A stretch of 64,000 nt of DNA from JANQEU01 sp965601455 (GTDB lineage Bacteria; Bacteroidota; Bacteroidia; Cytophagales; Cyclobacteriaceae), in assembly GCA_965601455.1 (NCBI GenBank), contig OZ271831.1, forward strand, positions 3,968,001-4,032,000, given 5' to 3'. The position numbers and the translations under genes were made by a program. Positions within the stretch are counted from its first letter, which is position 1; every line of letters starts with the position of its first letter. The notes below the pieces were generated by a model. It saw only the letters and a list, made by a program, of their open reading frames with translations. It ran no database searches and was not told the DNA's origin. This document shows, piece by piece, positions 18,364-27,099 of this stretch.

Positions 18364-19020
18364 ATGAGCGAATACCCTGTAAATGACCTGAATAAAGTAA
18401 AACGATCCCCTAAAAGAGGAAATTACGAGAGGAAAAACATTTACAGGGTATTAGACGATCACTTTCTATGCCATGCCTGCTATGTACATGAGAATATTCC
18501 AATAGCTATACCTACCGCTTATGGGAGAAAAGGGGATACAATATTCCTACATGGAGCATTGAAAAACCGGCTACTTCAAAGTATTCTTGGCAAGAAAATG
18601 AGTTTGACAGTTACACACATGGACGGTATTGTAATGGCTCGGTCGGTGTTCCACCATTCATTCAATTATCGATCTGTGGTTGTGTTTGGTAATGCAAGAC
18701 TAGTAGAAGACGAAGCTGAAAAGATGGAAGCTTTGGAGCTTATCACTGAAAATATAATCGCCAACCGTTGGTCGGAAGCACGAATACCAAATGAAAGGGA
18801 GCTAAAAACTACGTTAGTACTTGCTGTTGACATCGAGGAGGCATCTTTAAAAGAGAGATCAGGCGATCCCGTGGATGAGGATGAAGACTATGATCTGAAT
18901 GTTTGGGCAGGTGTATTACCGTTTAACATCAGCACTGGATCTCCGAAAACTGACACAAATAGTAAGAAAGAACTTCCTGTTTCCAGCTCAGCCAAGAATT
19001 ATAATAAGTTCACAAATTGA
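18364..19020 (+). CDS. Pyridoxamine 5'-phosphate oxidase-like flavoprotein
   Basis: 218 residues with a split-barrel FMN-binding fold of the PNPOx-like/nitroreductase NimA type. Seen are the IYRVLDDHFLCHACYVHEN strand pair, the TAYGRKGDTIFLHGA flavin loop and the YRSVVVFGNARLVED strand. The tail (about 190-218) is polar and probably disordered. The reaction is unknown for this group. It overlaps pdxA by one base (TGATG); a link to vitamin B6 metabolism is suggested by that neighbour but not shown. Confidence 0.78.
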   Translation: MSEYPVNDLNKVKRSPKRGNYERKNIYRVLDDHFLCHACYVHENIPIAIPTAYGRKGDTIFLHGALKNRLLQSILGKKMSLTVTHMDGIVMARSVFHHSFNYRSVVVFGNARLVEDEAEKMEALELITENIIANRWSEARIPNERELKTTLVLAVDIEEASLKERSGDPVDEDEDYDLNVWAGVLPFNISTGSPKTDTNSKKELPVSSSAKNYNKFTN

Positions 19021-20036
19021 TGAATTCGGAAAATCTACCAAAAATAGGTATTTCAATAGGTGATATTAACGGTATCGGACCAGAAGTCATTATAACATCT
19101 TTGGAAGACCGGAGAGTATATCAGAATTTCACACCAGTTATTTATGCCAATGGTGGGCTGATGTCCTACTTTAGAAAAGCCTTGAAGAAAGAAAATTTCA
19201 ACTTTCACCAGGCAAGTAATGTTAGTCAGATTAATCCCAAGAAAATAAACATTGTGAATTCCTGGGAGGATCGAGCGGTAGTAAACCCTGGTAAGCCTGA
19301 TTCAGAAAGTGGAGTTTATGCACGCAAATCCCTGGAACATGCTGTTTCAGATTTAAAAACCGGAAACTTGGACGCGTTGGTGACCGCCCCAATTAGTAAG
19401 GAACACATGAGAAATAAGGGTTTCGAGTTTCCCGGTCATACCGAATACCTGGCACAAGAATTTGGAGGAAATGAACCCTTGATGCTAATGGTACATGATC
19501 AACTTAGAGTCGGTGTCGTCACAGGTCATATTCCACTTTCCGAAGTCACCTCGGTTTTGACTTCAGAGCTGATTCAATCCAAAGTAAATATTCTAAATGA
19601 TTCTCTAAAGAATGATTTCGGCATTAAAAAGCCCAGGATTGCCCTTTTGGGTGTCAATCCCCATGCCGGAGAAAATGGAATGCTGGGTAACGAAGAAAAC
19701 GATATAGTAATTCCCGTCATTGAAGAATCTAAGAAACAAGGGCATCTAGTATTCGGTCCTTATCCTGCAGATGGGTTTTTCGGCAGCAATCAATATCGTA
19801 GTTTCGATGGAGTATTGGCTATGTATCACGACCAGGGGTTAATTCCGTTTAAACATATCAGTCGTGGAGAAGGAATCAATTTTACGGCTGGTGTAGGGAA
19901 GATTCGTACATCTCCAGCACATGGAACAGCATTTAATCTTGCCGGAAAGCAACTCGCGGACCCGACATCCATGAGAAATGCTATCTACCTTGCCTTAGAT
20001 CTGGCAAGAAAACAGATGCCAGAAATACAAGACTAA
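19020..20036 (+). CDS. pdxA: 4-hydroxythreonine-4-phosphate dehydrogenase
   Basis: 338 residues. The enzyme oxidises 4-phosphohydroxy-L-threonine for pyridoxal phosphate synthesis. The metal-binding histidines are visible in GHTEYLAQEF, NPHAGENG, MYHDQGLIPFK and SPAHGTAFN. An upstream TTG at 19017 would add one residue; I choose the ATG at 19020, which overlaps the previous stop in TGATG and suggests coupled translation. Confidence 0.94.
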   Translation: MNSENLPKIGISIGDINGIGPEVIITSLEDRRVYQNFTPVIYANGGLMSYFRKALKKENFNFHQASNVSQINPKKINIVNSWEDRAVVNPGKPDSESGVYARKSLEHAVSDLKTGNLDALVTAPISKEHMRNKGFEFPGHTEYLAQEFGGNEPLMLMVHDQLRVGVVTGHIPLSEVTSVLTSELIQSKVNILNDSLKNDFGIKKPRIALLGVNPHAGENGMLGNEENDIVIPVIEESKKQGHLVFGPYPADGFFGSNQYRSFDGVLAMYHDQGLIPFKHISRGEGINFTAGVGKIRTSPAHGTAFNLAGKQLADPTSMRNAIYLALDLARKQMPEIQD

Positions 20037-20077
20037 TAAGTTGTTTGTTTCTAGTTAAGAAATTTCAATCTTTTATC

Positions 20078-20085
20078 TAAATTTG
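20078..20085 (+). promoter_or_regulatory. Candidate -7 promoter element
   Basis: TAAATTTG is a perfect TAnnTTTG -7 box, 20 bases before the ATG of the DUF177 gene. No good TTTG -33 element is at the right distance. It would drive the DUF177-rpmF-fabH-efp-accB-accC run. Confidence 0.5.
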
Positions 20086-20105
20086 CGGTTCTTTAATTAG
20101 CAGGG

Positions 20106-20630
20106 ATGGGAAGGAGAAACCTTGACGCATTCGAAATCAATTTTCATCGACTGAGTAATGGTAAGCATGAATTCGATTTCGACATTGACGAGAATTTCTT
20201 CAATTCGTTTGAAGATAGCTTAATTGAAGAGGGGAAAGGAAAAGCCTTTCTGACGCTTGAAAAATCTGAGTCGATGTTGCAGCTCCATTTTAAATTGGTA
20301 GTAAAGCTGCAATTGATATGTGACGTTTCGTTGAAACCGTTCACTTATCCAATTGAAATAGAACCCCGACTAATTATCAAATTTGGTGAGGAGCGGGAAG
20401 AGTTGAGTGAGGATGTATTTGTTATTCATCATCACGATGTATCGGTAAACGTTGCTTCCTTTATTCACGAATCTATTTCTTTAGAAGTTCCCTACAAGAA
20501 GATCCATCCGGAATTGGAAGAACAGGACCGACCCAACATAGCTTACAGCGATGAACCTGTGAGTGATGGTGAATCAGCAGAGGAATCAATCGACCCTAGA
20601 TGGGAAGTATTAAAGAATTTGAAAAAATAA
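20106..20630 (+). CDS. DUF177 (YceD-like) protein
   Basis: 174 residues. The YceD/DUF177 family is nearly always encoded just upstream of rpmF, as here (11 bases away), and is implicated in 23S rRNA accumulation. The core with LICDVSLKPF and the acidic tail ending in DPRWEVLKNLKK are typical of Bacteroidota members. It appears cytoplasmic, with no signal peptide or membrane segment. Confidence 0.88.
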   Translation: MGRRNLDAFEINFHRLSNGKHEFDFDIDENFFNSFEDSLIEEGKGKAFLTLEKSESMLQLHFKLVVKLQLICDVSLKPFTYPIEIEPRLIIKFGEEREELSEDVFVIHHHDVSVNVASFIHESISLEVPYKKIHPELEEQDRPNIAYSDEPVSDGESAEESIDPRWEVLKNLKK

Positions 20631-20641
20631 GATTATAGAAA

Positions 20642-20833
20642 ATGGCGCACCCAAAGAGAAAAACGTCGAAAACGAGAAGAGACAAGCGAAGAACGCATGT
20701 AAAGGCTTCACCTAAAAGTTATGTGATCTGTCCTACAACAGGTGAAGCGCATCTCCCTCACCGTGCTTTCTGGCACGAAGGCAAACTTTACTATAAAGGT
20801 AAAGTAGTCATGGAGAAAGAAGTATTGGCATAA
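20642..20833 (+). CDS. rpmF: 50S ribosomal protein L32
   Basis: 63 residues, very basic at the N-terminus (MAHPKRKTSKTRRDKRR), as in all L32 proteins. The zinc-ribbon site is degenerate: CPTTG stands where zinc-binding forms have CPxCG, and there is no second cysteine pair. This is therefore a zinc-independent (C-minus) form. It lies between the DUF177 gene and fabH, the common plsX/fabH-type neighbourhood. Confidence 0.96.
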   Translation: MAHPKRKTSKTRRDKRRTHVKASPKSYVICPTTGEAHLPHRAFWHEGKLYYKGKVVMEKEVLA

Positions 20834-20873
20834 TAATCATTAGAAAATTGGCCTTTAGCCTGTTTCTAGCCTC

Positions 20874-21872
20874 ATGACAAAGATCAAGGCAGCAATCACT
20901 GGTGTTCACGGATATGTTCCTGATTATGTATTAACAAATCAGGAATTGGAAACCATGGTTGACACAAACGACGAGTGGATAATCACCCGAACTGGAATCA
21001 AAGAAAGAAGAATTCTTAAGGGAGACGAACAGGGAACATCCGTAATGGCAGTGGAAGCTGTCAACTCGTTGTTAGCAAAAACGAATACAGATCCCGAAGA
21101 AGTAGAGTTACTCATCTGCGCAACAGTTACTCCCGACCTTGTTTTCCCGGCAACAGCAAACGTGATCACCAACAAGATTGGTGCGAAAAACGCTTTTGGA
21201 TATGACTTGAGTGCCGCATGTTCTGGCTTTTTGTATGCTCTCAGCACCGGTGCCAAATTCATTGAAAGTGGTACACACAAGAAAGTTGTTGTAGTTGGGG
21301 CGGACAAGATGTCTGCAATCATTGACTATGAGGACCGGGCTACATGTATCATTTTCGGCGATGGAGCAGGGGCGGTATTACTTGAACCTTCCGAGGATGA
21401 TAACGGCATCCAAGATTCGATCCTTCGCTCAGATGGATCCGGAGAAGAGTTTCTGCACATGAAAGCGGGGGGTAGTCGTAATCCAGCAACCATCGACACA
21501 GTGCAAAAAAGGATGCACTATGCCTATCAGGAAGGATCAGCGGTTTTCAAATTCGCAGTAAAAAACATGGCGGACGTTTCAGCTGAAATTATGGAAAGAA
21601 ACGGGCTTACAGGAGACGACATCTCCTGGCTTGTTCCTCACCAGGCTAACAAGAGAATCATCGATGCGACTGCCAGAAGAATGGACATTGGAGACGATAA
21701 GGTCATGATGAACATTGAAAAATACGGTAATACTACAGCCGCGACAATCCCTCTTTGTCTCTGGGATTATGAGAATCAGCTTAATAAAGGGGATAACGTA
21801 ATACTTGCAGCGTTTGGTGGAGGATTTACTTGGGGCTCAGTTTGGCTCAAATGGGCTTACGATCCCAAATAA
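20874..21872 (+). CDS. fabH: 3-oxoacyl-ACP synthase III (FabH)
   Basis: 332 residues. It condenses acetyl-CoA or a branched acyl-CoA with malonyl-ACP to start fatty-acid synthesis. The catalytic triad is C116 (SAACSGFLYAL), H256 (VPHQANKRI) and N286 (YGNTTAATIP). It is full length. It follows rpmF by 40 bases and precedes efp and the acetyl-CoA carboxylase genes accB and accC, so the cluster joins initiation of lipid synthesis with translation genes. Confidence 0.95.
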   Translation: MTKIKAAITGVHGYVPDYVLTNQELETMVDTNDEWIITRTGIKERRILKGDEQGTSVMAVEAVNSLLAKTNTDPEEVELLICATVTPDLVFPATANVITNKIGAKNAFGYDLSAACSGFLYALSTGAKFIESGTHKKVVVVGADKMSAIIDYEDRATCIIFGDGAGAVLLEPSEDDNGIQDSILRSDGSGEEFLHMKAGGSRNPATIDTVQKRMHYAYQEGSAVFKFAVKNMADVSAEIMERNGLTGDDISWLVPHQANKRIIDATARRMDIGDDKVMMNIEKYGNTTAATIPLCLWDYENQLNKGDNVILAAFGGGFTWGSVWLKWAYDPK

Positions 21873-21897
21873 CTTAAGACATTCATAATCAGAACTA

Positions 21898-22461
21898 ATG
21901 GCAAATACCTCAGATATCCGAAACGGCTTGGTTATTGAACATAATAATGACCTCTTTAGTGTTATTGAGTTTCAGCATGTAAAACCCGGAAAAGGCCCTG
22001 CTTTTGTGAGAACAAAACTGAAAAGTCTTACCACCGGAAAAGTAATTGACAATACGTTTTCTGCGGGCCATAAAATTACGACTGCACGCGTAGAACGCCA
22101 CCGCTTCCAATTCTTATACAAGGATGATCTGGGATATCACTTCATGAATACTGAGACGTATGAGCAAATGCCCGTAGAGGAGCACCTAATTGATGCTCCA
22201 CAATTCCTGAAAGACGGAGAGGAAGTAGAGGTTCTTATTCACACAGAGCAAGACCGGATTTTAGGTGCGGAATTACCACAACACGTCGCTTTGAAGATTG
22301 TCTACACGGAACCAGGAATAAAAGGCGATACAGCCACCAATGCCACCAAACCCGCAGAACTGGAAACCGGTGTTTCTATTCAGGTTCCCCTTTTTATCAA
22401 CCAGGATGAAGTGATTAAGGTTGACACCAAAAGCGGAAGTTATGTGGAAAGGGTAAAATAA
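21898..22461 (+). CDS. efp: Elongation factor P
   Basis: 187 residues with the three beta-barrel domains of EF-P. The tip loop HVKPGKGPAFVRTK carries Lys32 at the position modified in many bacteria. EF-P relieves ribosome stalling at polyproline. No epmA- or epmB-like modification gene lies in the window. It sits 25 bases after fabH and 63 bases before accB. Confidence 0.95.
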   Translation: MANTSDIRNGLVIEHNNDLFSVIEFQHVKPGKGPAFVRTKLKSLTTGKVIDNTFSAGHKITTARVERHRFQFLYKDDLGYHFMNTETYEQMPVEEHLIDAPQFLKDGEEVEVLIHTEQDRILGAELPQHVALKIVYTEPGIKGDTATNATKPAELETGVSIQVPLFINQDEVIKVDTKSGSYVERVK

Positions 22462-22524
22462 TTACCTTTACCCAGTTTGAAATAGAATTATGATCTCCTT
22501 GAAGGAGTTTATTACTAAGCCCAA

Positions 22525-23007
22525 ATGAAAGCAAAGGAAATACGAGATTTGATTGACTTCATTTCAAGCACCGGCCTTGAGGAAGTCAATATTGAAACGG
22601 AAGAGTTCAAAGTAAAGGTAAAAAGATCGGCAGGAAGCGTGGTAAGCGCGCCTGTAGCTGCACCTGCACCCGTAGCAGCACCTGTACAGGCAGCACCTGC
22701 ACCAGCCCCAGCTGTGTCAACTACCGACACACCAAAGGATACGGCAGCTACAAGTTCAAATGATAACTATGTTGAAATTAAGTCACCGATGATCGGTACT
22801 TTCTACAGATCTTCTAGCCCTGATTCTCCGTATTTTGTCGAAGTTGGAGACAAAGTTGAAATAGGAAACTCGGTTTGTATCATTGAGGCGATGAAGCTCT
22901 TTAATGAAATTGAGTCAGAGGTGTCAGGAAAAATTGTTCAGGTTTTAGTTGAGAATGCAACACCTGTAGAATTCGACCAGCCGCTGTTTTTAGTTGATCC
23001 TTCTTAA
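22525..23007 (+). CDS. accB: Biotin carboxyl carrier protein of acetyl-CoA carboxylase
   Basis: 160 residues. A short N-terminal helical part (1-35) is followed by an Ala/Pro/Val-rich flexible linker (about 38-66) and the biotinyl domain (about 80-158). The biotinylated lysine is K124 in EAMKLFNEIE. It carries CO2 from AccC to the carboxyltransferase for malonyl-CoA synthesis. accC follows after 11 bases. Confidence 0.95.
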   Translation: MKAKEIRDLIDFISSTGLEEVNIETEEFKVKVKRSAGSVVSAPVAAPAPVAAPVQAAPAPAPAVSTTDTPKDTAATSSNDNYVEIKSPMIGTFYRSSSPDSPYFVEVGDKVEIGNSVCIIEAMKLFNEIESEVSGKIVQVLVENATPVEFDQPLFLVDPS

Positions 23008-23018
23008 TATCCCCAGCC

Positions 23019-24368
23019 GTGTTTAATAAGATATTGATTGCCAACAGGGGAGAAATTGCCCTGCGAATCATTCGTACCTGTAAGGAAATGGGTATTAAAA
23101 CTGTGGCTGTGTATTCGACTGCAGACAGAGACAGTCTCCATGTGAGATTCGCCGATGAGGCCGTTTGTATTGGCGCACCCAGTAGTAGAGACTCTTATCT
23201 GAATATCCCTCGAATAATTTCCGCAGCTGAAATTACGAATGCAGATGCTATTCATCCTGGATATGGATTCCTTGCGGAGAACGCCGAATTCTCCAAAGTA
23301 TGTGAGGAATACAATATAAAGTTCATCGGAGCTACAGCTGACATGATCAACAAAATGGGTGATAAAGCCACGGCGAAAGAGACGATGAAAAACGCTGGTG
23401 TGCCTACCATACCAGGATCAGACGGGCTATTGGATACCATTGAGGAAGGAAAGAAATTGGCGAAAGAAGTGGGCTACCCGGTGATGCTGAAAGCCACCGC
23501 CGGTGGTGGTGGTAAGGGTATGCGGCTGGTTAACGATGAATCCGGTTTTAAAAAGGCATGGGACGGTGCTCGACAAGAGGCTGGAGCAGCCTTCGGAAAT
23601 GAAGGTCTTTACCTGGAAAAGTTTGTAGAAGAACCTCGACATATTGAAATTCAAATAGTCGGAGATCAACGCGGACGCGCCTGTCACCTATCTGAAAGAG
23701 ACTGCTCCGTACAACGTAGGCATCAAAAGCTAGTGGAGGAAACACCCTCTCCAATTGTTAGTCAGGAATTAAGGGAAGAGATGGGAAAAGCTGCCATAAA
23801 GGGAGCTGAGGCAATTGGTTATGAAGGAGCAGGTACTGTAGAATTTCTTGTTGACAAACATAGTAAGTTCTACTTCATGGAAATGAACACCCGAATACAA
23901 GTTGAACACCCGATAACGGAAGAAGTGACCGACTTTGATTTAATTAAAGAACAAATTAAAGTAGCTGCAGGAATAGAGATTTCGGGTAGAAATTATTTCC
24001 CTCAACTGCACTCCATAGAATGTAGAATCAACGCTGAAGACCCAGTACACGATTTCAGACCTAGTCCTGGTAAGATCACAAATCTTCACCTACCTGGTGG
24101 ACATGGCGTTAGGGTTGATAGTCACGTTTATGCAGGATATACCATACCTCCATTCTATGACTCGATGATCGCTAAGTTGATAGTCACAGCCCAGACCAGG
24201 GAAGAGGCGTTAATCAAAATGAAACGTGCATTAAGTGAAATGGTAATTGAAGGAATTAAAACAACTATTCCATTTCATCTTAATCTGATGGATAACGACG
24301 AGTTCAAGTCAGGGAAATTTACAACTAAGCTTCTGGACGACTTCGACTTTTCGAAGTTAGAGGGGTAG
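23019..24368 (+). CDS. accC: Biotin carboxylase subunit of acetyl-CoA carboxylase
   Basis: 449 residues, the normal AccC length. It carboxylates the biotin of AccB using ATP and bicarbonate. The ATP-grasp glycine loop ATAGGGGKGM, the catalytic EMNTRIQVEHP and the C-terminal domain are all present. The start is GTG at 23019 (FNKILIANRGEIA), which matches the family N-terminus exactly. The genes after it are not part of this operon: a decayed gene comes next. Confidence 0.96.
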   Translation: MFNKILIANRGEIALRIIRTCKEMGIKTVAVYSTADRDSLHVRFADEAVCIGAPSSRDSYLNIPRIISAAEITNADAIHPGYGFLAENAEFSKVCEEYNIKFIGATADMINKMGDKATAKETMKNAGVPTIPGSDGLLDTIEEGKKLAKEVGYPVMLKATAGGGGKGMRLVNDESGFKKAWDGARQEAGAAFGNEGLYLEKFVEEPRHIEIQIVGDQRGRACHLSERDCSVQRRHQKLVEETPSPIVSQELREEMGKAAIKGAEAIGYEGAGTVEFLVDKHSKFYFMEMNTRIQVEHPITEEVTDFDLIKEQIKVAAGIEISGRNYFPQLHSIECRINAEDPVHDFRPSPGKITNLHLPGGHGVRVDSHVYAGYTIPPFYDSMIAKLIVTAQTREEALIKMKRALSEMVIEGIKTTIPFHLNLMDNDEFKSGKFTTKLLDDFDFSKLEG

Positions 24369-24540
24369 TACGGCCGGGACAGAAAAAAGGCAATTGATTT
24401 ACATTGCAAGTAGTCTTATACGAGACTATCCTACGCCGATATTTGTAGATCGATCCTCCATAAGATGAAAATACAGACTAATTATAGGTAACTATACCCT
24501 TGTTTACCGTGTTGTCCTCCAGCAACAATACCAATCCCGA

Positions 24541-24890
24541 ATACCCGAAACCGGTCTCCTACAATGTTATGATTCTGGCACAAAAAACATCACTAAAGAT
24601 TCCTCTTCTGTTTATAACATAATTTTGATTGTAGGTGATGGAACAGGACTGGTTAAAGAATTAGAAGGCAAAGGATTTTACAATCGAGACAGAGAAACTC
24701 ACTCCTAATAATGGATCGAGAAAGGGATGTCTTCTGGAGGAAGATGCCATGGACCCTGTTCTTAAGGGTAGAAATGACTTCTTCCAAAGCCACGAAGATG
24801 GCATACGGACCCGGTGTTGATCTATTTACTGGTTTTTACGAAAACATACAGATGTATCACAAGATAATGTCCATTATCAAGCTGCCTTAG
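24541..24890 (+). pseudogene. Decayed alkaline phosphatase gene
   Basis: Two fragments of an alkaline phosphatase survive in different frames. The first (24610-24711) reads YNIILIVGDGTGL, the N-terminal metal-binding strand of the family, and ends in two stops. The second (24783-24890) reads AYGPGVDLFTGFYEN then YHKIMSIIK and a stop, the normal C-terminus. Only about 70 bases separate them, so more than a kilobase of the middle, including the catalytic serine region, is deleted. The gene cannot be functional. The 172 bases before it (24369-24540) hold nothing I can identify. Confidence 0.6.
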
Positions 24891-25237
24891 AGCTCTTGCT
24901 TCACGAGCTGAAGCAGATTCTTATTGATTTCCACATACCCATAATCGTAACAGAAAACAAAAGTCTTTCCCTCATGATTACTGTATGAACTAGTATGGTA
25001 ATTGAAATCAAAACCTTCAAGCAAAATAAGGTCCTTGGAAATCTTATCATGCCCTTGAGAATCAAACTTCTCTAAAACCTCCCGATTGCGCGTCAAAGCA
25101 TTGTTAATGTTTCGAATAAAGTTGTGCTGAGGCCTGTAGCGTTGATTATGAAACTTATTCCGGCAGGTGTCAGAACAATACTTTTTATCCGTACGGCCAT
25201 AAAAAGGCCGTCCGCATACCAGACAATTCTTCTTCAT
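24887..25237 (-). CDS. Zinc-ribbon protein conserved in Bacteroidota
   Basis: 116 residues from the ATG at 25237. An ATG at 25267 would add ten residues, but the methionine just before KKNCLVCGRPF is the usual start. An N-terminal zinc ribbon CLVCG...KYCSDTC (four cysteines) is followed by a helical RNINNALTRNREVL segment and a C-terminal FCYDYGYVEINKN. I recall this as a conserved hypothetical family of the phylum with no known role. It is divergent from ssb, sharing the intergenic palindrome, and its stop overlaps the alkaline-phosphatase remnant. Confidence 0.78.
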   Translation of the reverse strand: MKKNCLVCGRPFYGRTDKKYCSDTCRNKFHNQRYRPQHNFIRNINNALTRNREVLEKFDSQGHDKISKDLILLEGFDFNYHTSSYSNHEGKTFVFCYDYGYVEINKNLLQLVKQEL

Positions 25238-25300
25238 TGCGTTATTTGTAATGTATATAAATTGCATATTACGTTATATGCTATATACCTGCAAGTGCAA

Positions 25301-25333
25301 GCGTTTACAAATGACTATAGTCGTTTGCAACGC
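25301..25333. promoter_or_regulatory. 33-bp palindrome between the zinc-ribbon gene and ssb
   Basis: The centre GACTATAGTC (25313-25322) is a perfect 10-bp palindrome. It is flanked by CAAAT and GTTTG, which pair with one mismatch, and by GCGTT and AACGC at the ends. It could be an operator for one or both genes, or a cruciform or hairpin. It ends 65 bases before the ssb start. Confidence 0.6.
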
Positions 25334-25398
25334 AGCAATTTTCTTATTGAATCCAGACATTTGGTGAGAAACATTATTGATTAATTAATAGATACGAA

Positions 25399-25737
25399 AT
25401 GAGTTCATTAAGAAACAGTGTACACTTAATTGGTAGACTAGGTGAAGATCCACAAGTAAGAGATTTTGAAAGCGGAAAGAAATTGGCCACTTTCTCCCTG
25501 GCAACAAATGAAAACTACTACAACAGCAAAGGAGAAAAAGTTGAAGACACACAGTGGCATAATGTGGTAGTGTGGGGCAAAAAAGCTGAAATAGTTGAAA
25601 AGTACCTCAGGAAAGGAAGCGAAATAGCGCTAGAAGGCAAACTACTCAACAGGTCTTATGAGAAAGATGGGGGCACCAGATACATTACAGAAATTAACCT
25701 TAATGAATTGTTGATGATCGATAAAAAACAGAACTAA
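25399..25737 (+). CDS. ssb: Single-stranded DNA-binding protein
   Basis: 112 residues forming one OB fold, with NSVHLIGRLGEDPQVR at the start, WHNVVVWGKKAE in the middle and TEINLNELLMI at the end. It lacks the long disordered linker and acidic DDDIPF-type tail that recruits partner proteins in longer SSBs. It may therefore be a short paralogue rather than the main replication SSB. It is followed by a strong terminator and so is probably transcribed alone. Confidence 0.92.
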   Translation: MSSLRNSVHLIGRLGEDPQVRDFESGKKLATFSLATNENYYNSKGEKVEDTQWHNVVVWGKKAEIVEKYLRKGSEIALEGKLLNRSYEKDGGTRYITEINLNELLMIDKKQN

Positions 25738-25762
25738 GTTCTCGAAACCCCAATCACTTTTG

Positions 25763-25793
25763 GCCGTTCCCATCAATGGGGACGGCTTTTTTT
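25763..25793 (+). terminator. Intrinsic terminator after ssb
   Basis: GCCGTTCCCAT (25763-25773) pairs with ATGGGGACGGC (25776-25786), with one G-T pair, and is followed by seven T residues and more downstream. Confidence 0.9.
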
Positions 25794-25858
25794 ATTTTTT
25801 TTTCACGGGATGCAACCCAAAGTAAAGAAAAAGCATCTTCCATTCGGAATTCTAAACC

Positions 25859-26443
25859 ATGTTAACCATTCAGAAATCGGTAACCGAAAATGAACTGATT
25901 GATGGCTGCCTCGAAGGCAACTCCCGCCAACAGCGCAATCTGTATGAAAAGTATGCTCCCAAAATGTTGGGTGTGTGTTTCAGATATATTCAGTCTCGAG
26001 ATGAAGCCGAACATGTCATGGTAGGTGGTTTTGTGAAGGTTTTCCAAAATATTAAGCAATTCAAGAGAGAAGGAAGTTTTGAAGGTTGGATAAGACGAAT
26101 CGTTGTCAATGAATGCCTAATGTACATTCGAAAAAACAGGTACATGTCTCTGGAAACAGAAGTGGAGAAGGCAGATATTGACCTGGACTACGAAGAAATC
26201 GATGCCAAAATGAATGCCGAATCACTAATGATTTTGATTCAAGAACTTCCGGTTGGTTACCGAACGGTATTCAACCTCTACGCAATTGAAGGTTACAATC
26301 ATTATGAAATTGGTGAAATGCTTGGCATAAGCGAAAACACTAGTAAGTCCCAATTAAGTAGAGCAAGAAAAATCCTTCAAAGTCGTGTGATTGAATTACA
26401 AAATGTCGATGAAAAAAAGGAATGGAGTCATGGAAGAAAATAA
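25859..26443 (+). CDS. ECF-type RNA polymerase sigma factor
   Basis: 194 residues. Sigma region 2 (about 25-95) includes MLGVCFRYIQSRDEAEHV and FEGWIRRIVVNECL, and region 4 (about 125-185) includes LPVGYRTVFNLYAIEGYNHYEIGEML. The pattern is that of the extracytoplasmic-function sigma-70 group. It is followed by an overlapping gene for a one-span membrane protein that is probably its anti-sigma factor, and then an outer-membrane protein, making a three-gene envelope-response operon. Confidence 0.92.
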   Translation: MLTIQKSVTENELIDGCLEGNSRQQRNLYEKYAPKMLGVCFRYIQSRDEAEHVMVGGFVKVFQNIKQFKREGSFEGWIRRIVVNECLMYIRKNRYMSLETEVEKADIDLDYEEIDAKMNAESLMILIQELPVGYRTVFNLYAIEGYNHYEIGEMLGISENTSKSQLSRARKILQSRVIELQNVDEKKEWSHGRK

Positions 26444-27080
26444 GTTAGACAAGTTATTCAGAGAAAGTGCAGAGCAATTCTCTCCTACCCCAATACCCTC
26501 CTCCTGGACAATGATTGAAAACCAGTTGGAAGATAGAAAAGCTCCAATCTGGAAATATACCACTATTGCTGCCTCGGTTGTGCTGATTATCGGTTTTATA
26601 CTCTTTATCAACAAGGGAACTTTCAACTCACAAGAGAACACCATAATTGCTCAAATTGAAGTGCCAGAGAAAAAACATGAAATTCAATTGAATCTAAAAG
26701 TTCCTACATACTCTTCACTATCAATTTCGGTAAAAACCGAGAACAGCATAAATAAGAAACCAATCCTGGATAGGTCCATGCAGGATCTAGCTATAGAGGA
26801 AACTACTAATCTTGAGATTCTGGTAATTGATATTGAAAGAATAAATTCCATATCCATTGCAAGTAGTGTGAGTCCGGAACTACCTGATATTTTCAAAGAG
26901 TCTGAGGCAATAATTCAAATAAAATATTATGCCGATGCAACCCAAACTGAAAAACCTTCATCTAAGCGTAAAATCGGAGACTTGATTGACATTGCGCAAA
27001 GCACTTCACCAGCAGAAGTTCTTGCCAACATCAGAGAAGTCAAAGACAATTTTATCAGCACAAAATTTAGTTTGGATTAA
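26430..27080 (+). CDS. Single-span membrane protein, probable anti-sigma factor
   Basis: About 216 residues from the ATG at 26430. In-frame codons upstream lie well inside the sigma gene and give no better start. The cytoplasmic N-terminus (about 1-42, EENKLDKLFRESAEQF) resembles the short sigma-binding segment of Bacteroidota anti-sigma proteins. One membrane helix (about 45-63) and a polar periplasmic part follow. No named domain is visible. Overlap with the sigma gene by 14 bases supports a regulatory pair. The function is inferred from context. Confidence 0.72.
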   Translation: MEENKLDKLFRESAEQFSPTPIPSSWTMIENQLEDRKAPIWKYTTIAASVVLIIGFILFINKGTFNSQENTIIAQIEVPEKKHEIQLNLKVPTYSSLSISVKTENSINKKPILDRSMQDLAIEETTNLEILVIDIERINSISIASSVSPELPDIFKESEAIIQIKYYADATQTEKPSSKRKIGDLIDIAQSTSPAEVLANIREVKDNFISTKFSLD

Positions 27081-27099
27081 GATCAAAATAAAAGGACAA

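Noticed and set aside
22495..22507. CTCCTT-G-AAGGAG palindrome before accB
   Set aside because: Too short to separate from chance in a region rich in such words.
22640..22720. Repeated GCACCTG-type words inside accB
   Set aside because: They encode the Ala/Pro linker of the carrier protein; not a CRISPR or mobile repeat.
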